A stretch of DNA of 64,000 nt, from the NCBI GenBank assembly GCA_934271065.1, contig CAKQQQ010000003.1, forward strand, positions 171,736 to 235,735, written 5' to 3'. The notes beneath the pieces were generated by a model. The model saw only the letters and a program-made list of their open reading frames with translations, had not been told where the DNA came from and searched no databases. This document shows positions 50,298 through 59,121 of this stretch, one piece after another (within the stretch, counting starts at the first letter, position 1; every line of letters starts with the position of its first letter). The position numbers were made by a program, and so were the translations under genes. Origin of the DNA: an uncultured Clostridia bacterium (GTDB lineage Bacteria; Bacillota; Clostridia; Christensenellales; Borkfalkiaceae).

Positions 50298-52499
50298 ATG
50301 AAAAAGAAACTTACAATCATAGCGTGTCTGTGCATTGCGGCGTGCGCGTTTGCCGTCGCGTGTTGCAGAAAAAAACCGTCCGTGAAGGAACCCGAAATCA
50401 AAGTCTCGTTCATCGAAGATACGCTCACGCTCGAAGTCGGCGGCAGAAAGCAACTGAAAACCGACGACGGAGTTGTTTACGACACTTACGCGAGCGAGAA
50501 CGAAAGCGTGGCGGCGGTCAATTCCGTCGGCGTAGTTACCGCGCTTTCTACGGGAACGGCTAAAATTTACGCCGAAGTAGGCGGCGGTACTAAAATATAT
50601 TGCGAAGTTACGGTCGTTGAAAAGTCCGACGAAGACGAGATCGCCGATTATCATATAGACGTGGTAAGCAAGCAGACTCTTAAAGTCGGTTCTACGCAGG
50701 TTATCGACGCGATAGTCAAAAAAGACGGAACGGTATCTTCCGCCGTCGCGAAATGGATTATTCCCGAAACCGACGTCGCCGAGTTCACGCCCGACGGCAA
50801 CTCGCTTACCGTTAAAGGTCTTAAAAACGGCAAAGTAACGGTTTCGGTTACCAAAAGCAATTTTACGGCTAACGTAACGATCAAATGTTACGACGACGCT
50901 CACGTTTTAGCCACGCCCGAGTTTTCTTATGCGGACGGTAAAATCGTCTGGAACGCGGACGCTAATGCCGACGGGTACAGAGTAACCGTCAACGGCGGCA
51001 AAGACTGGGCTAAACTCGGCGGCGACGTTACCGAATACGCCGTAGACGGCGCGTTTATCCGTATCAACGTATGCGTCGTCGCGACCGCTTCGTTCGAGTC
51101 CGATTACGTCGACGCGGTCGGCGTGTTGCCGTACTCTTACGAGCCTTCCGCCGCCGACGTGAAAGCGTCGTTATCCGAATGCGGCGCGGTTACGGGCGCG
51201 GAAGAATTCGGCGTTACGCCGAGCGGCGAAAGCGGTCGTTTCGGCAAGACGATAATCAATATTTACGGAACGAGCGGCGCGTTGCTCGATAACGGCAAGA
51301 CTTCGGCGTTGTCCGACTTGTCGGTGGTATTTTTCGTCAAATCCGCCGCGAGCGGCAAAATAACGTTCGTTTCGGAAGACGACAAGGGTAATCTTTCCGT
51401 ATCGGAATTTACCGTTACCGAAGAATGGCGCGAAGTGGGTTATAAACTCAACTCCTACGTCGATAAATGCTACGCGGCGATAGACGGCGACTCCGTTGAC
51501 GTAAAGGGCTTGTATATAAGCAAAACTTCCGATTACGCGTACTCGTCCAAGTATAAAGGCATAGTCGAATCCGCGTCGTCGAAAGAAGCGTTCGAACAGA
51601 AAATGCTTGCAGATTACGTCTATCTGTCCGTTGTCGAGCGTGAAGCCGTAACCAAAAAATACTCCGCGCAGATAAACGCGTTCTTAACCGAATTTCTCAC
51701 GGAAGACAAACCCACGGGCTTAAAGTTTTTGGGCGGCGATTTCAAGTTGTCGCATATGACCGACGCGAAAGACAATTCGGGTACTGCCGTCTCGGCGGTA
51801 CTGTTGTCCGATCCGGAAACCGGCACGTCTCTGGCGATTAAATTCAACGGTACTTATCGTTATTATAAGACCGCTATGCCTGCGGAAGAGCCGTCTTGCG
51901 ACTATATCGTATGGCGTATATACAACGCCGCTTCTTCCGCGATAACGTTAGAGAGAATAGGTACGTTGACGAAAGTTGAATTACAGCCCGGCTGGAACAG
52001 CGTTAAATTTACGATAGCGCAGTTCTTCCGCGAAACGTGGGCGCCTAAAAACTTTTACAGCGAAAGCGGCGCGTACGGAACTATCCGACTCGGCTCGGTA
52101 TGTGCCGTAAAAATCGAAGAACGCGTCAAACTCACGTTCATCGGTAAAGAGATGAGCGCGGCGGACTTCGGCGCGGAAGCGTCCGTAGTCTCTATAACGG
52201 ACGAAGTCGTAGGCACGATAAAAGCGATCGCGCTTCACGATAAAGCCCGTTCTTACGCAAGTTTATTGCCTTCGGAAGAGCCTGCCTTCGATTACTACGA
52301 ATGGAGAATATATAACGCCGGCGACGCCGACACGATAAGAATAGGCAATAAGGCGGATATTCCGCTTGCGAAGGGCTGGAACACCGTCACGCTTACCTGG
52401 GCAAACCTTCAGGCTGGCGGCGCGGTCAAGAATTTCTATAAAAACGGCGGTTATTATCCGCGTCTTTACGTCGGCTCGCTTATAGGTCGTAACAACTGA
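50298..52499 (+). CDS. Secreted lipoprotein with Big2-like domains and two 'DYYEWR' modules
   Basis: A 733-residue protein with a lipoprotein-type start (IACLCIAACAFAVACC). Two Ig-like Big2-type domains follow (LTLEVGGRKQLKT ... STGTAKIYAEVGGG and LKVGSTQVIDAIV ... GKVTVSVTKSN). A fibronectin-like segment comes next and then a middle region of unknown fold. The last 260 residues hold two copies of a module also seen three times in the 57305-58990 product. Copy 1 starts near 51720 and copy 2 at 52131, with the core SLLPSEEPAFDYYEWRIYN and KGWNTVTLTWANL. This looks like a surface protein that binds glycans, but the binding role is inference. Confidence 0.8.
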   Translation: MKKKLTIIACLCIAACAFAVACCRKKPSVKEPEIKVSFIEDTLTLEVGGRKQLKTDDGVVYDTYASENESVAAVNSVGVVTALSTGTAKIYAEVGGGTKIYCEVTVVEKSDEDEIADYHIDVVSKQTLKVGSTQVIDAIVKKDGTVSSAVAKWIIPETDVAEFTPDGNSLTVKGLKNGKVTVSVTKSNFTANVTIKCYDDAHVLATPEFSYADGKIVWNADANADGYRVTVNGGKDWAKLGGDVTEYAVDGAFIRINVCVVATASFESDYVDAVGVLPYSYEPSAADVKASLSECGAVTGAEEFGVTPSGESGRFGKTIINIYGTSGALLDNGKTSALSDLSVVFFVKSAASGKITFVSEDDKGNLSVSEFTVTEEWREVGYKLNSYVDKCYAAIDGDSVDVKGLYISKTSDYAYSSKYKGIVESASSKEAFEQKMLADYVYLSVVEREAVTKKYSAQINAFLTEFLTEDKPTGLKFLGGDFKLSHMTDAKDNSGTAVSAVLLSDPETGTSLAIKFNGTYRYYKTAMPAEEPSCDYIVWRIYNAASSAITLERIGTLTKVELQPGWNSVKFTIAQFFRETWAPKNFYSESGAYGTIRLGSVCAVKIEERVKLTFIGKEMSAADFGAEASVVSITDEVVGTIKAIALHDKARSYASLLPSEEPAFDYYEWRIYNAGDADTIRIGNKADIPLAKGWNTVTLTWANLQAGGAVKNFYKNGGYYPRLYVGSLIGRNN

Positions 52500-52539
52500 C
52501 AAAAAAGTATAAACTGATACGAATAAGGAAAATCGACAT

Positions 52540-53565
52540 ATGGTAAACGGCGATCTCTGCCACGAACTGCTTCTAAAAAAAATAACGCCGAGTCTCGGGT
52601 ACGATAAAGCCCGCGATTTCGGCGAGTGGAAGACCGAACTGAAAGACAAATTCGTCGCGCTGACGGGCATAGACACAATAGCCGCCAACGCCTGCGCGCC
52701 CGAACTGCGTATAGTAAGCAAAGAAGACAAAGGAACGTATACGCTTATCCGCTACGAATTTTTCAGCGAGATAGGCGAAACCGTTCCGTGTTATCTGCTT
52801 ATACCCAAGTCCGGCAAAAAAAAATACCCCGTAGCGATAACCTTACAAGGTCACGTCACGGGCTTCCATAACTCCATCGGCGTTGCGAAATACGCGGGCG
52901 ACGAAGACGGGCTTGACAGAAAATCGGTTGCGTTGCAAGCGGTCGAAAACGGGTTTATCGCCTTGGCGATCGAACAAAGGGGAATGGGCGAAAGACGACC
53001 TACAACGCCCCTTCGCGGCAGACAGATCAACTGCCGTTTCGCGTCGTTCGTCGCGATTTCTATGGGCAGAACGCTTATAGGCGAGCGCGTATGGGACGTT
53101 TCCCGCGCGATAGACACGTTAAGCAACTTTCCCGAATGTGATACCGATAAAATACTTATCACGGGCAATTCGGGCGGCGGTACGGCGTCGTACTACTCGG
53201 CTTGTTACGACGAGCGTATTAAACTTTCCGTTCCGTCGTGCGCGTTCTGTCCGTATAAAGACTCCGTTTTAACCATTCTGCATTGCGAGTGCAATCAGAT
53301 TCCGCGCGGTATCGAGTATTTCGAAATGCAGGATTTGTCCGCGCTGATTTTTCCGCGAAGACTTATCGTCGTGTCGGGCGGTAAAGACGACATTTTCCCG
53401 ATAGACGGCGCGCGCAGGGGCTTTGAAACCGTCAAAGCCATATACGCCGACAACGGCAAAGCGGATAACTGCCGTATGATAGAAACGCCCGAGCCGCATT
53501 GGTGGTGCAAGGATATTGTCTGGAACGCGATAAAAAAAGAAGCGGAAAGCCTTGGTTGGTTTTAA
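52540..53565 (+). CDS. Alpha/beta-hydrolase, acetyl-xylan-esterase-like
   Basis: A 341-residue serine hydrolase without signal peptide. The nucleophile elbow is TGNSGGG (Ser in GNSGG), followed by the acid in VSGGKDDIFP and the histidine in ETPEPHWW, giving a complete triad. The N-terminal part (YLLIPKSGKKKYPVAITLQGH) matches the acetyl-xylan-esterase/dienelactone-hydrolase-like group. It probably removes acetyl esters from imported oligosaccharides. AAGGAAAATC precedes the ATG. It ends 5 bp before the convergent AraC gene, with no terminator between. Confidence 0.8.
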   Translation: MVNGDLCHELLLKKITPSLGYDKARDFGEWKTELKDKFVALTGIDTIAANACAPELRIVSKEDKGTYTLIRYEFFSEIGETVPCYLLIPKSGKKKYPVAITLQGHVTGFHNSIGVAKYAGDEDGLDRKSVALQAVENGFIALAIEQRGMGERRPTTPLRGRQINCRFASFVAISMGRTLIGERVWDVSRAIDTLSNFPECDTDKILITGNSGGGTASYYSACYDERIKLSVPSCAFCPYKDSVLTILHCECNQIPRGIEYFEMQDLSALIFPRRLIVVSGGKDDIFPIDGARRGFETVKAIYADNGKADNCRMIETPEPHWWCKDIVWNAIKKEAESLGWF

Positions 53566-53570
53566 TCGGA

Positions 53571-54392
53571 TTATTCCGAAATTCTGTATTTGCTCGGCGT
53601 TGCGCCGTAAGCGGCTTTGAACTCTTTCGTAAAATACGCGAACGACGAATAACCGCACATCGACGATATTTGCGATATAGAGAACGAAGACGCGCGCAAC
53701 AACGCCGCCGCCTTTTCGAGCCTGACCTTTTTCAGGTACGACACGGGCGATATATTCAACTCCTGCATAAACAGCCGTTCGAGACTGCGTTGCGACACGT
53801 TGAACTTTCGGCATAACTCGTCTACGGCGGTAATTTCCGAAAAATAGATATTTATATAATTCATACAACTCTTCACTATCGAAGAATAGTTGTCGATATG
53901 GTCGAAAATACCGAGCGTGGAATTTTCCCTGATGATGTTCTGTATTTTGAAGAACACCGCCGACAGCAGCGCGACGACGTACGCTTCGTCGCCGTCGGGT
54001 TTACTCGATTCGGTTATAGCCATATCGAGCAGCGACAGAAAATTCCCGTAATCGGCAGACGGAATCTGCAAAGTCTTGATCGGCATTTTGTTTTTGTCAA
54101 GCACTTCGAAATGATTAAGCGTCATAACGTAATACCGCAACTTCCGTTTGGAAATCTCGGTATGGTCGGTATTCGGATTGATGAAATAGATAGTATTCGG
54201 CTTAATGGCGATTTCCGATTCCTGATAGATTATCGAGCCTTCGCCCGACCTTACGAAAATAACTTCCGTCGACTTTTTATGCGAGTGTATAAGCGACGGC
54301 TCGTTATCGTAATCGGTATACGAAACTCTTCCGATTTTGTTATTCAGTAACAGGTCCGCGTACTTTTCCGGCGGCGAATATCTGTAAAACAT
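53571..54392 (-). CDS. AraC-family transcriptional regulator with cupin sensor
   Basis: A 273-residue regulator. The N-terminal half is a cupin-like sugar-sensing domain (HSHKKSTEVIFVRSGEGSIIYQ ... INPNTDH). The C-terminal half has two HTH motifs (AVDELCRKFNVSQRSLERLF and ISQISSMCGYSSFAYFTKEF), ending FKAAYGATPSKYR. It lies between the rhamnosidase/transporter operon and the divergent GH2 operon and probably controls one or both. I chose ATG 54392; the in-frame ATG at 54500 would lie beyond the promoter and adds a hydrophobic unconserved tail. Its transcript is predicted to be leaderless. Confidence 0.9.
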   Translation of the reverse strand: MFYRYSPPEKYADLLLNNKIGRVSYTDYDNEPSLIHSHKKSTEVIFVRSGEGSIIYQESEIAIKPNTIYFINPNTDHTEISKRKLRYYVMTLNHFEVLDKNKMPIKTLQIPSADYGNFLSLLDMAITESSKPDGDEAYVVALLSAVFFKIQNIIRENSTLGIFDHIDNYSSIVKSCMNYINIYFSEITAVDELCRKFNVSQRSLERLFMQELNISPVSYLKKVRLEKAAALLRASSFSISQISSMCGYSSFAYFTKEFKAAYGATPSKYRISE

Positions 54393-54398
54393 ACTGAA

Positions 54399-54427
54399 AG
54401 TATACTCTAAAACTAAAACTTTTGCAA
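54399..54427 (-). promoter_or_regulatory. Leaderless-type promoter of the AraC regulator
   Basis: On the minus strand TTGCAA (54427-54422), a 17-bp spacer, TATACT (54404-54399), then TTCAGT and the ATG at 54392. The -10 box is part of the palindrome AGTATACT, so it also reads TATACT on the plus strand toward the GH2 gene. Confidence 0.65.
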
Positions 54428-54443
54428 TAGAAATCAACGAAAT

Positions 54444-57308
54444 ATGAAAAACAGGTTTTACGATTTTATAAAGATCGATAAAAATTATCGATACGAACAC
54501 GGCGATTTTTCGTCTGCGAGCGGCGAGTGCCTTACCGAATCCGAACGCGTGGATTTTCTGCGCGCGTACTCGGATTTTCTCGATAAAAAGAACGGTACGA
54601 AAACCCGATCCCGCAAAGTGCTTACCGCGCGCGAAGTCGGGCGCGCCCTGCGCCTAGTAGAGTATACCGTCTCGCCCAGGATAAGGCGCAGGCACGAATT
54701 TACCGAAATGAACGCCCGTCTTATATCCGAGCAAGGCGAATACGACGGCTGGCGGTTTTACTGCGGCGCGAGCGTAAAAGACGGAGTTATAGACTTTCCT
54801 TACGGAAAAATTCCGCCGTCGCCCTGCGCCAAGTACGAATTTACGGCAAAATCCGTCTCGTCGCTTAAATTCTTTTTCGTTCTTCCGCGCGAGTATATAG
54901 ACGCAGACGGGCAAGCCGCCGCGCAAAAACCGCTCACTACCGACAGCGGCAAAATAATAGAACTCCGATGCGGCGTAACCGAAATTATAAAATTACAGAT
55001 TTACCGCAACGGCGAAATGTACGCAAGGGTGGGCAAACCCGATCCGTACCACCACAGAGACTATAAACTCGGCGAATACAAGGTCGGCGAAAAAAACGAA
55101 GTAACAGTCCTTTTAGACGCAGATAAATACCGCGTCGTTCTCAACGGCAATTTTGCCGGCGAGTACGAACTTACTAGCGCTGTCTGCCCCGACACGCTGT
55201 TCGTTTCCGGCGGAACTCAACCCGTCTGCAACTGGCAATTCGGCATAGAAGAACTGGTTACCGACGGCAAAACCGTTACCGACTTTTTCGTCCCCGCGCC
55301 CGCGCGCGAAACTCGGATAACCGACTTATCGGCGGTTAAACTTCCGTTCAAGACGGGCGGCGAGAAGCATAAAGACGAAGCAATAGAGTTTACCGCGCCT
55401 TTTGACTATAACGGCGGCAGGGCTGTTTTGCATATCGGCTCGGCAGATCCTTGCGGCGCGGTGTATATAAACGGCAGAAAAGCCTTTTCCGTACCCGATT
55501 TTACCGCCGTGAACGAAGATATAACCGAGTTTCTCAACCGCGGAAAGAACCTGCTGAAAATTCTGGTATATCCGCGCGCGCCCGAAATAAACTATTCGTG
55601 GCACAAGAACAAAGATCCGTATATCGCGTGGCTGTTACGCGACGCGCGCATAGACTTTTTACCCGATTCCGTCGTAAGCGATATAGTTGTTAAAACGATA
55701 AGCGTGGCAGAAACGGGCGTAAAGGCGAAAATATCTTTCGCCGTAGAAAACCCAGACGGGCTTACGGCGTCGGTATATCTTGCAAAATCCCCGAACGGCA
55801 AAGAAACGCGTATTTATAAAGGCAAAGCCGAACCCGCGTTTGAAAAGGAATTCGACCTTGCGGCTACCGCGTGGACGTGCGAAACCCCGCAACTGTACAC
55901 GGTAAGGGTAGAGTTGTCGCGCGGCGACGAACGCATAGACGACGCAGTAACCGAAACGGGTTTCAGAACGATAGAGCAGAAGAACGGCGAAATTCTCTTA
56001 AACGGCGAGCGCGTACTTCTTTCGGGCGCGTTGTGGATGCAGTTTTTGCACCCGTACGAAAATATAGTTTTAAACCATATCTGCCCCACGACCGAAGAGA
56101 TCGTCGAGCAGGCTCTTATGACCAAGGCTATGAACGGCAACGTGGCGAGATTCCACTTTTTAGGCTACGGCAATAACGATCGGCGTTTTGCCGAAGTTTG
56201 CGACCGTCTCGGCTTGATGAACGTCTGGACGACTCGGCTTATCGACTCCGCCGAAACCGTCGATATAGACAAAGGCTGGCTTGCCGGCGACGAATACGTC
56301 CGTCAGATTAAAGAAGTAATCAACAGCCCGAGCGTTATTATGTGGGAAGGCAGTAACGAATTCCACTCTTCGCGCAAGCGGCTTGACAGAATGTACGACG
56401 AATTCGTCTCGAAAGTAAAATCGGCAGACGACACCCGTCTCATATGCCCGTGTTCGCACCTGTACTACGGCGGCGGGCTTTACGGCGACAAAGGCTTTTA
56501 TTATCAGGACGACGGCAACTTCGACCAGAATTTTCAACCCGCCGAAAGTTCGTTCGGCTGGAAGGACGAATCCGTCGTAAGAAGTTCGCATAACTACGAA
56601 ATACTGCTCGGTTACGGCAATAAATGGGATTTGTTCCGTAAACAGGCGTGGAAGTCTCAACCCGCGCTGTTCGGCAGTAAAACCCACGCGTATTTAATAT
56701 CAGAGTTTGCCGTCGTCGGCAGACAAGACGATACCACCCCCGAATGTAAAGCCTACGTCAAAACCGACTCTTACGAACTCGCCGACGAAAAACGCGCTTT
56801 CGGCTCGGCATACGATAAACTCGACTATAAACTAAGTCAGGCGTATCAGGCGTTGTGCGCGTACAACACGGTAAAATATATGCGTTATCTCGGCGCGGAC
56901 GGGCTTATGTGGTGCAGTTTAAGCGGCGGCGCGAACGACGCAAGTTACTTAAAACCGCCCATCGACTTTTACGGCTACGCCAAGCAAGCGTTTTACGCGC
57001 TGAAAGAAGGTTATTGTAAAACCGTCTGCTTTAATAAAAGCGTAGACGTGGTATACGGCAATAAACTAACCCTGACGCCTGCAATCACGGGCGCGTGTAC
57101 GGGCGGAAAATACGCCGTATCGCTAACCGTCAAAAACGCCGACGGAACTACCGTCATAAGACGGAAATTCAAGGTTATCGCCCCCGATTTCACGTTCGAC
57201 CTTTCGCCTATCGAACTCGAACTCGACGACGGATATTATTCCGTAGAATACGCTACGGACGAATATAAAAATAATTTCAGCCGAAAAGGCAAAAGGAGAA
57301 AATTATGA
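54444..57308 (+). CDS. Glycoside hydrolase family 2 enzyme
   Basis: A 954-residue cytoplasmic GH2 protein (beta-galactosidase/glucuronidase superfamily). An N-terminal extension of about 290 residues with a jelly-roll-like section (YDGWRFYCGASVKDG ... LFVSGGTQPVCNWQFG) is unusual. The GH2 sandwich domain (GSADPCGAVYINGRKAFSV), Ig domain and TIM barrel follow (NGERVLLSGALWMQFLHPYENI). MWEGSNEFH carries the acid/base glutamate in the N-E motif. The substrate is unknown. No Shine-Dalgarno site precedes the ATG. It overlaps the next gene by ATGA and heads the second glycan operon. Confidence 0.85.
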   Translation: MKNRFYDFIKIDKNYRYEHGDFSSASGECLTESERVDFLRAYSDFLDKKNGTKTRSRKVLTAREVGRALRLVEYTVSPRIRRRHEFTEMNARLISEQGEYDGWRFYCGASVKDGVIDFPYGKIPPSPCAKYEFTAKSVSSLKFFFVLPREYIDADGQAAAQKPLTTDSGKIIELRCGVTEIIKLQIYRNGEMYARVGKPDPYHHRDYKLGEYKVGEKNEVTVLLDADKYRVVLNGNFAGEYELTSAVCPDTLFVSGGTQPVCNWQFGIEELVTDGKTVTDFFVPAPARETRITDLSAVKLPFKTGGEKHKDEAIEFTAPFDYNGGRAVLHIGSADPCGAVYINGRKAFSVPDFTAVNEDITEFLNRGKNLLKILVYPRAPEINYSWHKNKDPYIAWLLRDARIDFLPDSVVSDIVVKTISVAETGVKAKISFAVENPDGLTASVYLAKSPNGKETRIYKGKAEPAFEKEFDLAATAWTCETPQLYTVRVELSRGDERIDDAVTETGFRTIEQKNGEILLNGERVLLSGALWMQFLHPYENIVLNHICPTTEEIVEQALMTKAMNGNVARFHFLGYGNNDRRFAEVCDRLGLMNVWTTRLIDSAETVDIDKGWLAGDEYVRQIKEVINSPSVIMWEGSNEFHSSRKRLDRMYDEFVSKVKSADDTRLICPCSHLYYGGGLYGDKGFYYQDDGNFDQNFQPAESSFGWKDESVVRSSHNYEILLGYGNKWDLFRKQAWKSQPALFGSKTHAYLISEFAVVGRQDDTTPECKAYVKTDSYELADEKRAFGSAYDKLDYKLSQAYQALCAYNTVKYMRYLGADGLMWCSLSGGANDASYLKPPIDFYGYAKQAFYALKEGYCKTVCFNKSVDVVYGNKLTLTPAITGACTGGKYAVSLTVKNADGTTVIRRKFKVIAPDFTFDLSPIELELDDGYYSVEYATDEYKNNFSRKGKRRKL

Positions 57309-58990
57309 GAAGTTTGAAACTAAAAAGCGCAATCCAACTCGCGTTGTGTTTCGTCGCCGCGTTGTTCATCTCGCTGGCGTTCGGCGTAACGCGCGTTTCT
57401 GCGGAAGGCTCTGCGGTATACCCGACGTTTATCGGCGCTGAAATGACCGTCGACTCGTTCGGCGACACGGGTAAAGCAACCGAAATCGATATGGTAGACC
57501 CCGTAACCGGCACTACCAAACTCTTTCAGTTGAACGGCAATGCTCGCGAGTATAAAAAATTATTGCCTACCGCAGACCCGGGATACGACTACTACGAATG
57601 GAGAATGTATAACAGCGGTGCTAAAAATTCCACTTTAAGAGTCGGCGGTAAAGACAAAATTACCATTGAAAACGGTTGGAACACCATCGTTATCACTTGG
57701 GAAGAGTTAAATCTTTATAAGAATTTTTATATTGAGGGGAAATATGAAACGTTACATTTCGGTTTGCTTACCGGCAAAAAGGCGTTCGGATTAACTTTCA
57801 TTGATAAAGAAATGAAGGCTTCCGATTTCGGTGCTGCCGCCACTACGGAAACAATGGCAGATCCGGAAATCGGTCAGGTTAAAATGATTAAGATTGCCGG
57901 CAACGCGCGTTCTTATGCAAGTTTATTGCCTGCGGCAGAGCCTGCCTTTGATTATTACGAATGGAGAATGTATAACGCCGGCAACGATTCGTCGATAAGA
58001 ATCGGCGGCAAGAGCAATATTCCGTTCGCAAAGGGCTGGAATACTATCGTTGTTTCTTGGGCTAATCTTAACGGTTCGACTAAAAATTTCTATAAGACCG
58101 GCGAAGATTGGTCAAACGTGTACGTCGGTTCGCTTATCGGCAAAAAAGCGTCCGGATTAACTTTCATTGATAAAGAAATGAAGGCTTCCGATTTCGGCGC
58201 TACCGCCACTACGGAAACAATAGTAGATCCGGAAATCGGTTATGTTAATATGATTAAGGTTACCGACAGCAATCGCAAGTATGAAAGTTTAATGCCTGCC
58301 GCAGATCCGGGCTATAATTATTACGAGTGGAGAATGTATAACGCCGGCAATGCCGACACGATAAGGGTTGGCGGTAAAGATGGTATAACGCTTGCAAAAG
58401 GCTGGAATACCATCGTGCTCAGTTGGAGCAACCTGATGGCAAATAAAAACATATATAAAAAAGGCGGATACTATAGTCAGCTCTACATCGGGTCGCTTGT
58501 AGGCGTTAAGGTCAACGTTTCTACCGCGTTCGGCGCGAGTATAAGGTTTTCCGACGACGGCGGTATACGGTTTACAAGCGAAATAGCGGTAGACGAGTAT
58601 AACGCGCTGAAAGCCAAGTATAAAGACGTTACTTTCGGTATGCTCACTCTTCCCGCAACCGAAACGGGCAGCGATAAACTCACGGTAGATAACGCTTCCG
58701 CGCTGAATTTCGTATTCAAAGACGAAAAGAAGGTGGAAGATAACGGCGTGTATAAATTCAACGCCGCCATTATAAAAGTACCCGCAGCGAACTACGACAC
58801 CAAGGTTTGTGCCAGAGCGTACGTTAAAATCACTTTTGAAAACGACGAAGTGATATACGTTTATGCCGATTACGACGCAGCTAAACATTCGCGGTCTATA
58901 AAAGAAGTCGCAGAAGCCGCCCTTGCCGATACCACTAAGGAATGGAGCGAGTCGCAGACGGCGATATTAAATAAATTTGCAGGGAGATAA
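57305..58990 (+). CDS. Secreted protein with three tandem 122-residue modules and a conserved C-terminal domain
   Basis: A 561-residue protein with a signal peptide ending about VSAEG. Three modules begin at residues 41, 163 and 285. Each has FIxxEMxxxxFG at the start, DYYEWRMYN in the middle, GWNTIVxxWxxL, and LxxGxLxGxK at the end. Modules 2 and 3 are nearly identical in DNA. The last ~155 residues (FGASIRFSDDGGIRFTSEI ... VCARAYVKITFENDEVIYVY ... RSIKEVAEAALADTT) form a separate domain that recurs at the C-terminus of the 59108-61759 product. There are no catalytic motifs. A glycan-binding or scaffold role is a guess. It overlaps GH2 by ATGA. Confidence 0.82.
   Translation: MRSLKLKSAIQLALCFVAALFISLAFGVTRVSAEGSAVYPTFIGAEMTVDSFGDTGKATEIDMVDPVTGTTKLFQLNGNAREYKKLLPTADPGYDYYEWRMYNSGAKNSTLRVGGKDKITIENGWNTIVITWEELNLYKNFYIEGKYETLHFGLLTGKKAFGLTFIDKEMKASDFGAAATTETMADPEIGQVKMIKIAGNARSYASLLPAAEPAFDYYEWRMYNAGNDSSIRIGGKSNIPFAKGWNTIVVSWANLNGSTKNFYKTGEDWSNVYVGSLIGKKASGLTFIDKEMKASDFGATATTETIVDPEIGYVNMIKVTDSNRKYESLMPAADPGYNYYEWRMYNAGNADTIRVGGKDGITLAKGWNTIVLSWSNLMANKNIYKKGGYYSQLYIGSLVGVKVNVSTAFGASIRFSDDGGIRFTSEIAVDEYNALKAKYKDVTFGMLTLPATETGSDKLTVDNASALNFVFKDEKKVEDNGVYKFNAAIIKVPAANYDTKVCARAYVKITFENDEVIYVYADYDAAKHSRSIKEVAEAALADTTKEWSESQTAILNKFAGR
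57425..58522 (+). repeat. Three tandem 366-bp coding repeats
   Basis: Copies start at 57425, 57791 and 58157, an exact 366-bp period. Copies 2 and 3 share long identical stretches (TTAACTTTCATTGATAAAGA at both starts), indicating a recent duplication. Copy 1 is more diverged. Two further relatives are in the gene at 50298-52499. Confidence 0.85.
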
Positions 58991-58995
58991 AGCGT

Positions 58996-59121
58996 ATGAA
59001 GTATTATTTGAAACCCGAAATCAAAATAGAGAAGTTTGAAATTGACGTTTTAACTAATTCCGCAATGGACGAAGTTAAAGAATGGAACTGGAACCTTTCA
59101 AACGAAGATGGCACTTTATAA
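58996..59121 (+). CDS. 41-residue peptide of the 'KPEI...EKFEIDVLTNS' type
   Basis: A short frame between two secreted-protein genes. It starts 5 nt after the previous stop, has AGGGAG 9 nt upstream of ATG, and its stop (59119-59121) lies beyond the start of the next gene (59108), so they overlap by 14 nt. The peptide begins MKYYLKPEIKIEKFEID, then VLTNSAMDE, and ends EVKEWNWNLSNEDGTL; it has no signal sequence or Cys. Small peptides with a KPE start and a D-V-[LI]-T-x-S middle occur in gut Clostridia and Bacteroidota, but I know of no function. The C-terminus of the downstream protein (FEWKW) recalls its EWNWN. It could be a precursor peptide, chaperone-like factor or translational coupler. 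Confidence 0.6.
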   Translation: MKYYLKPEIKIEKFEIDVLTNSAMDEVKEWNWNLSNEDGTL

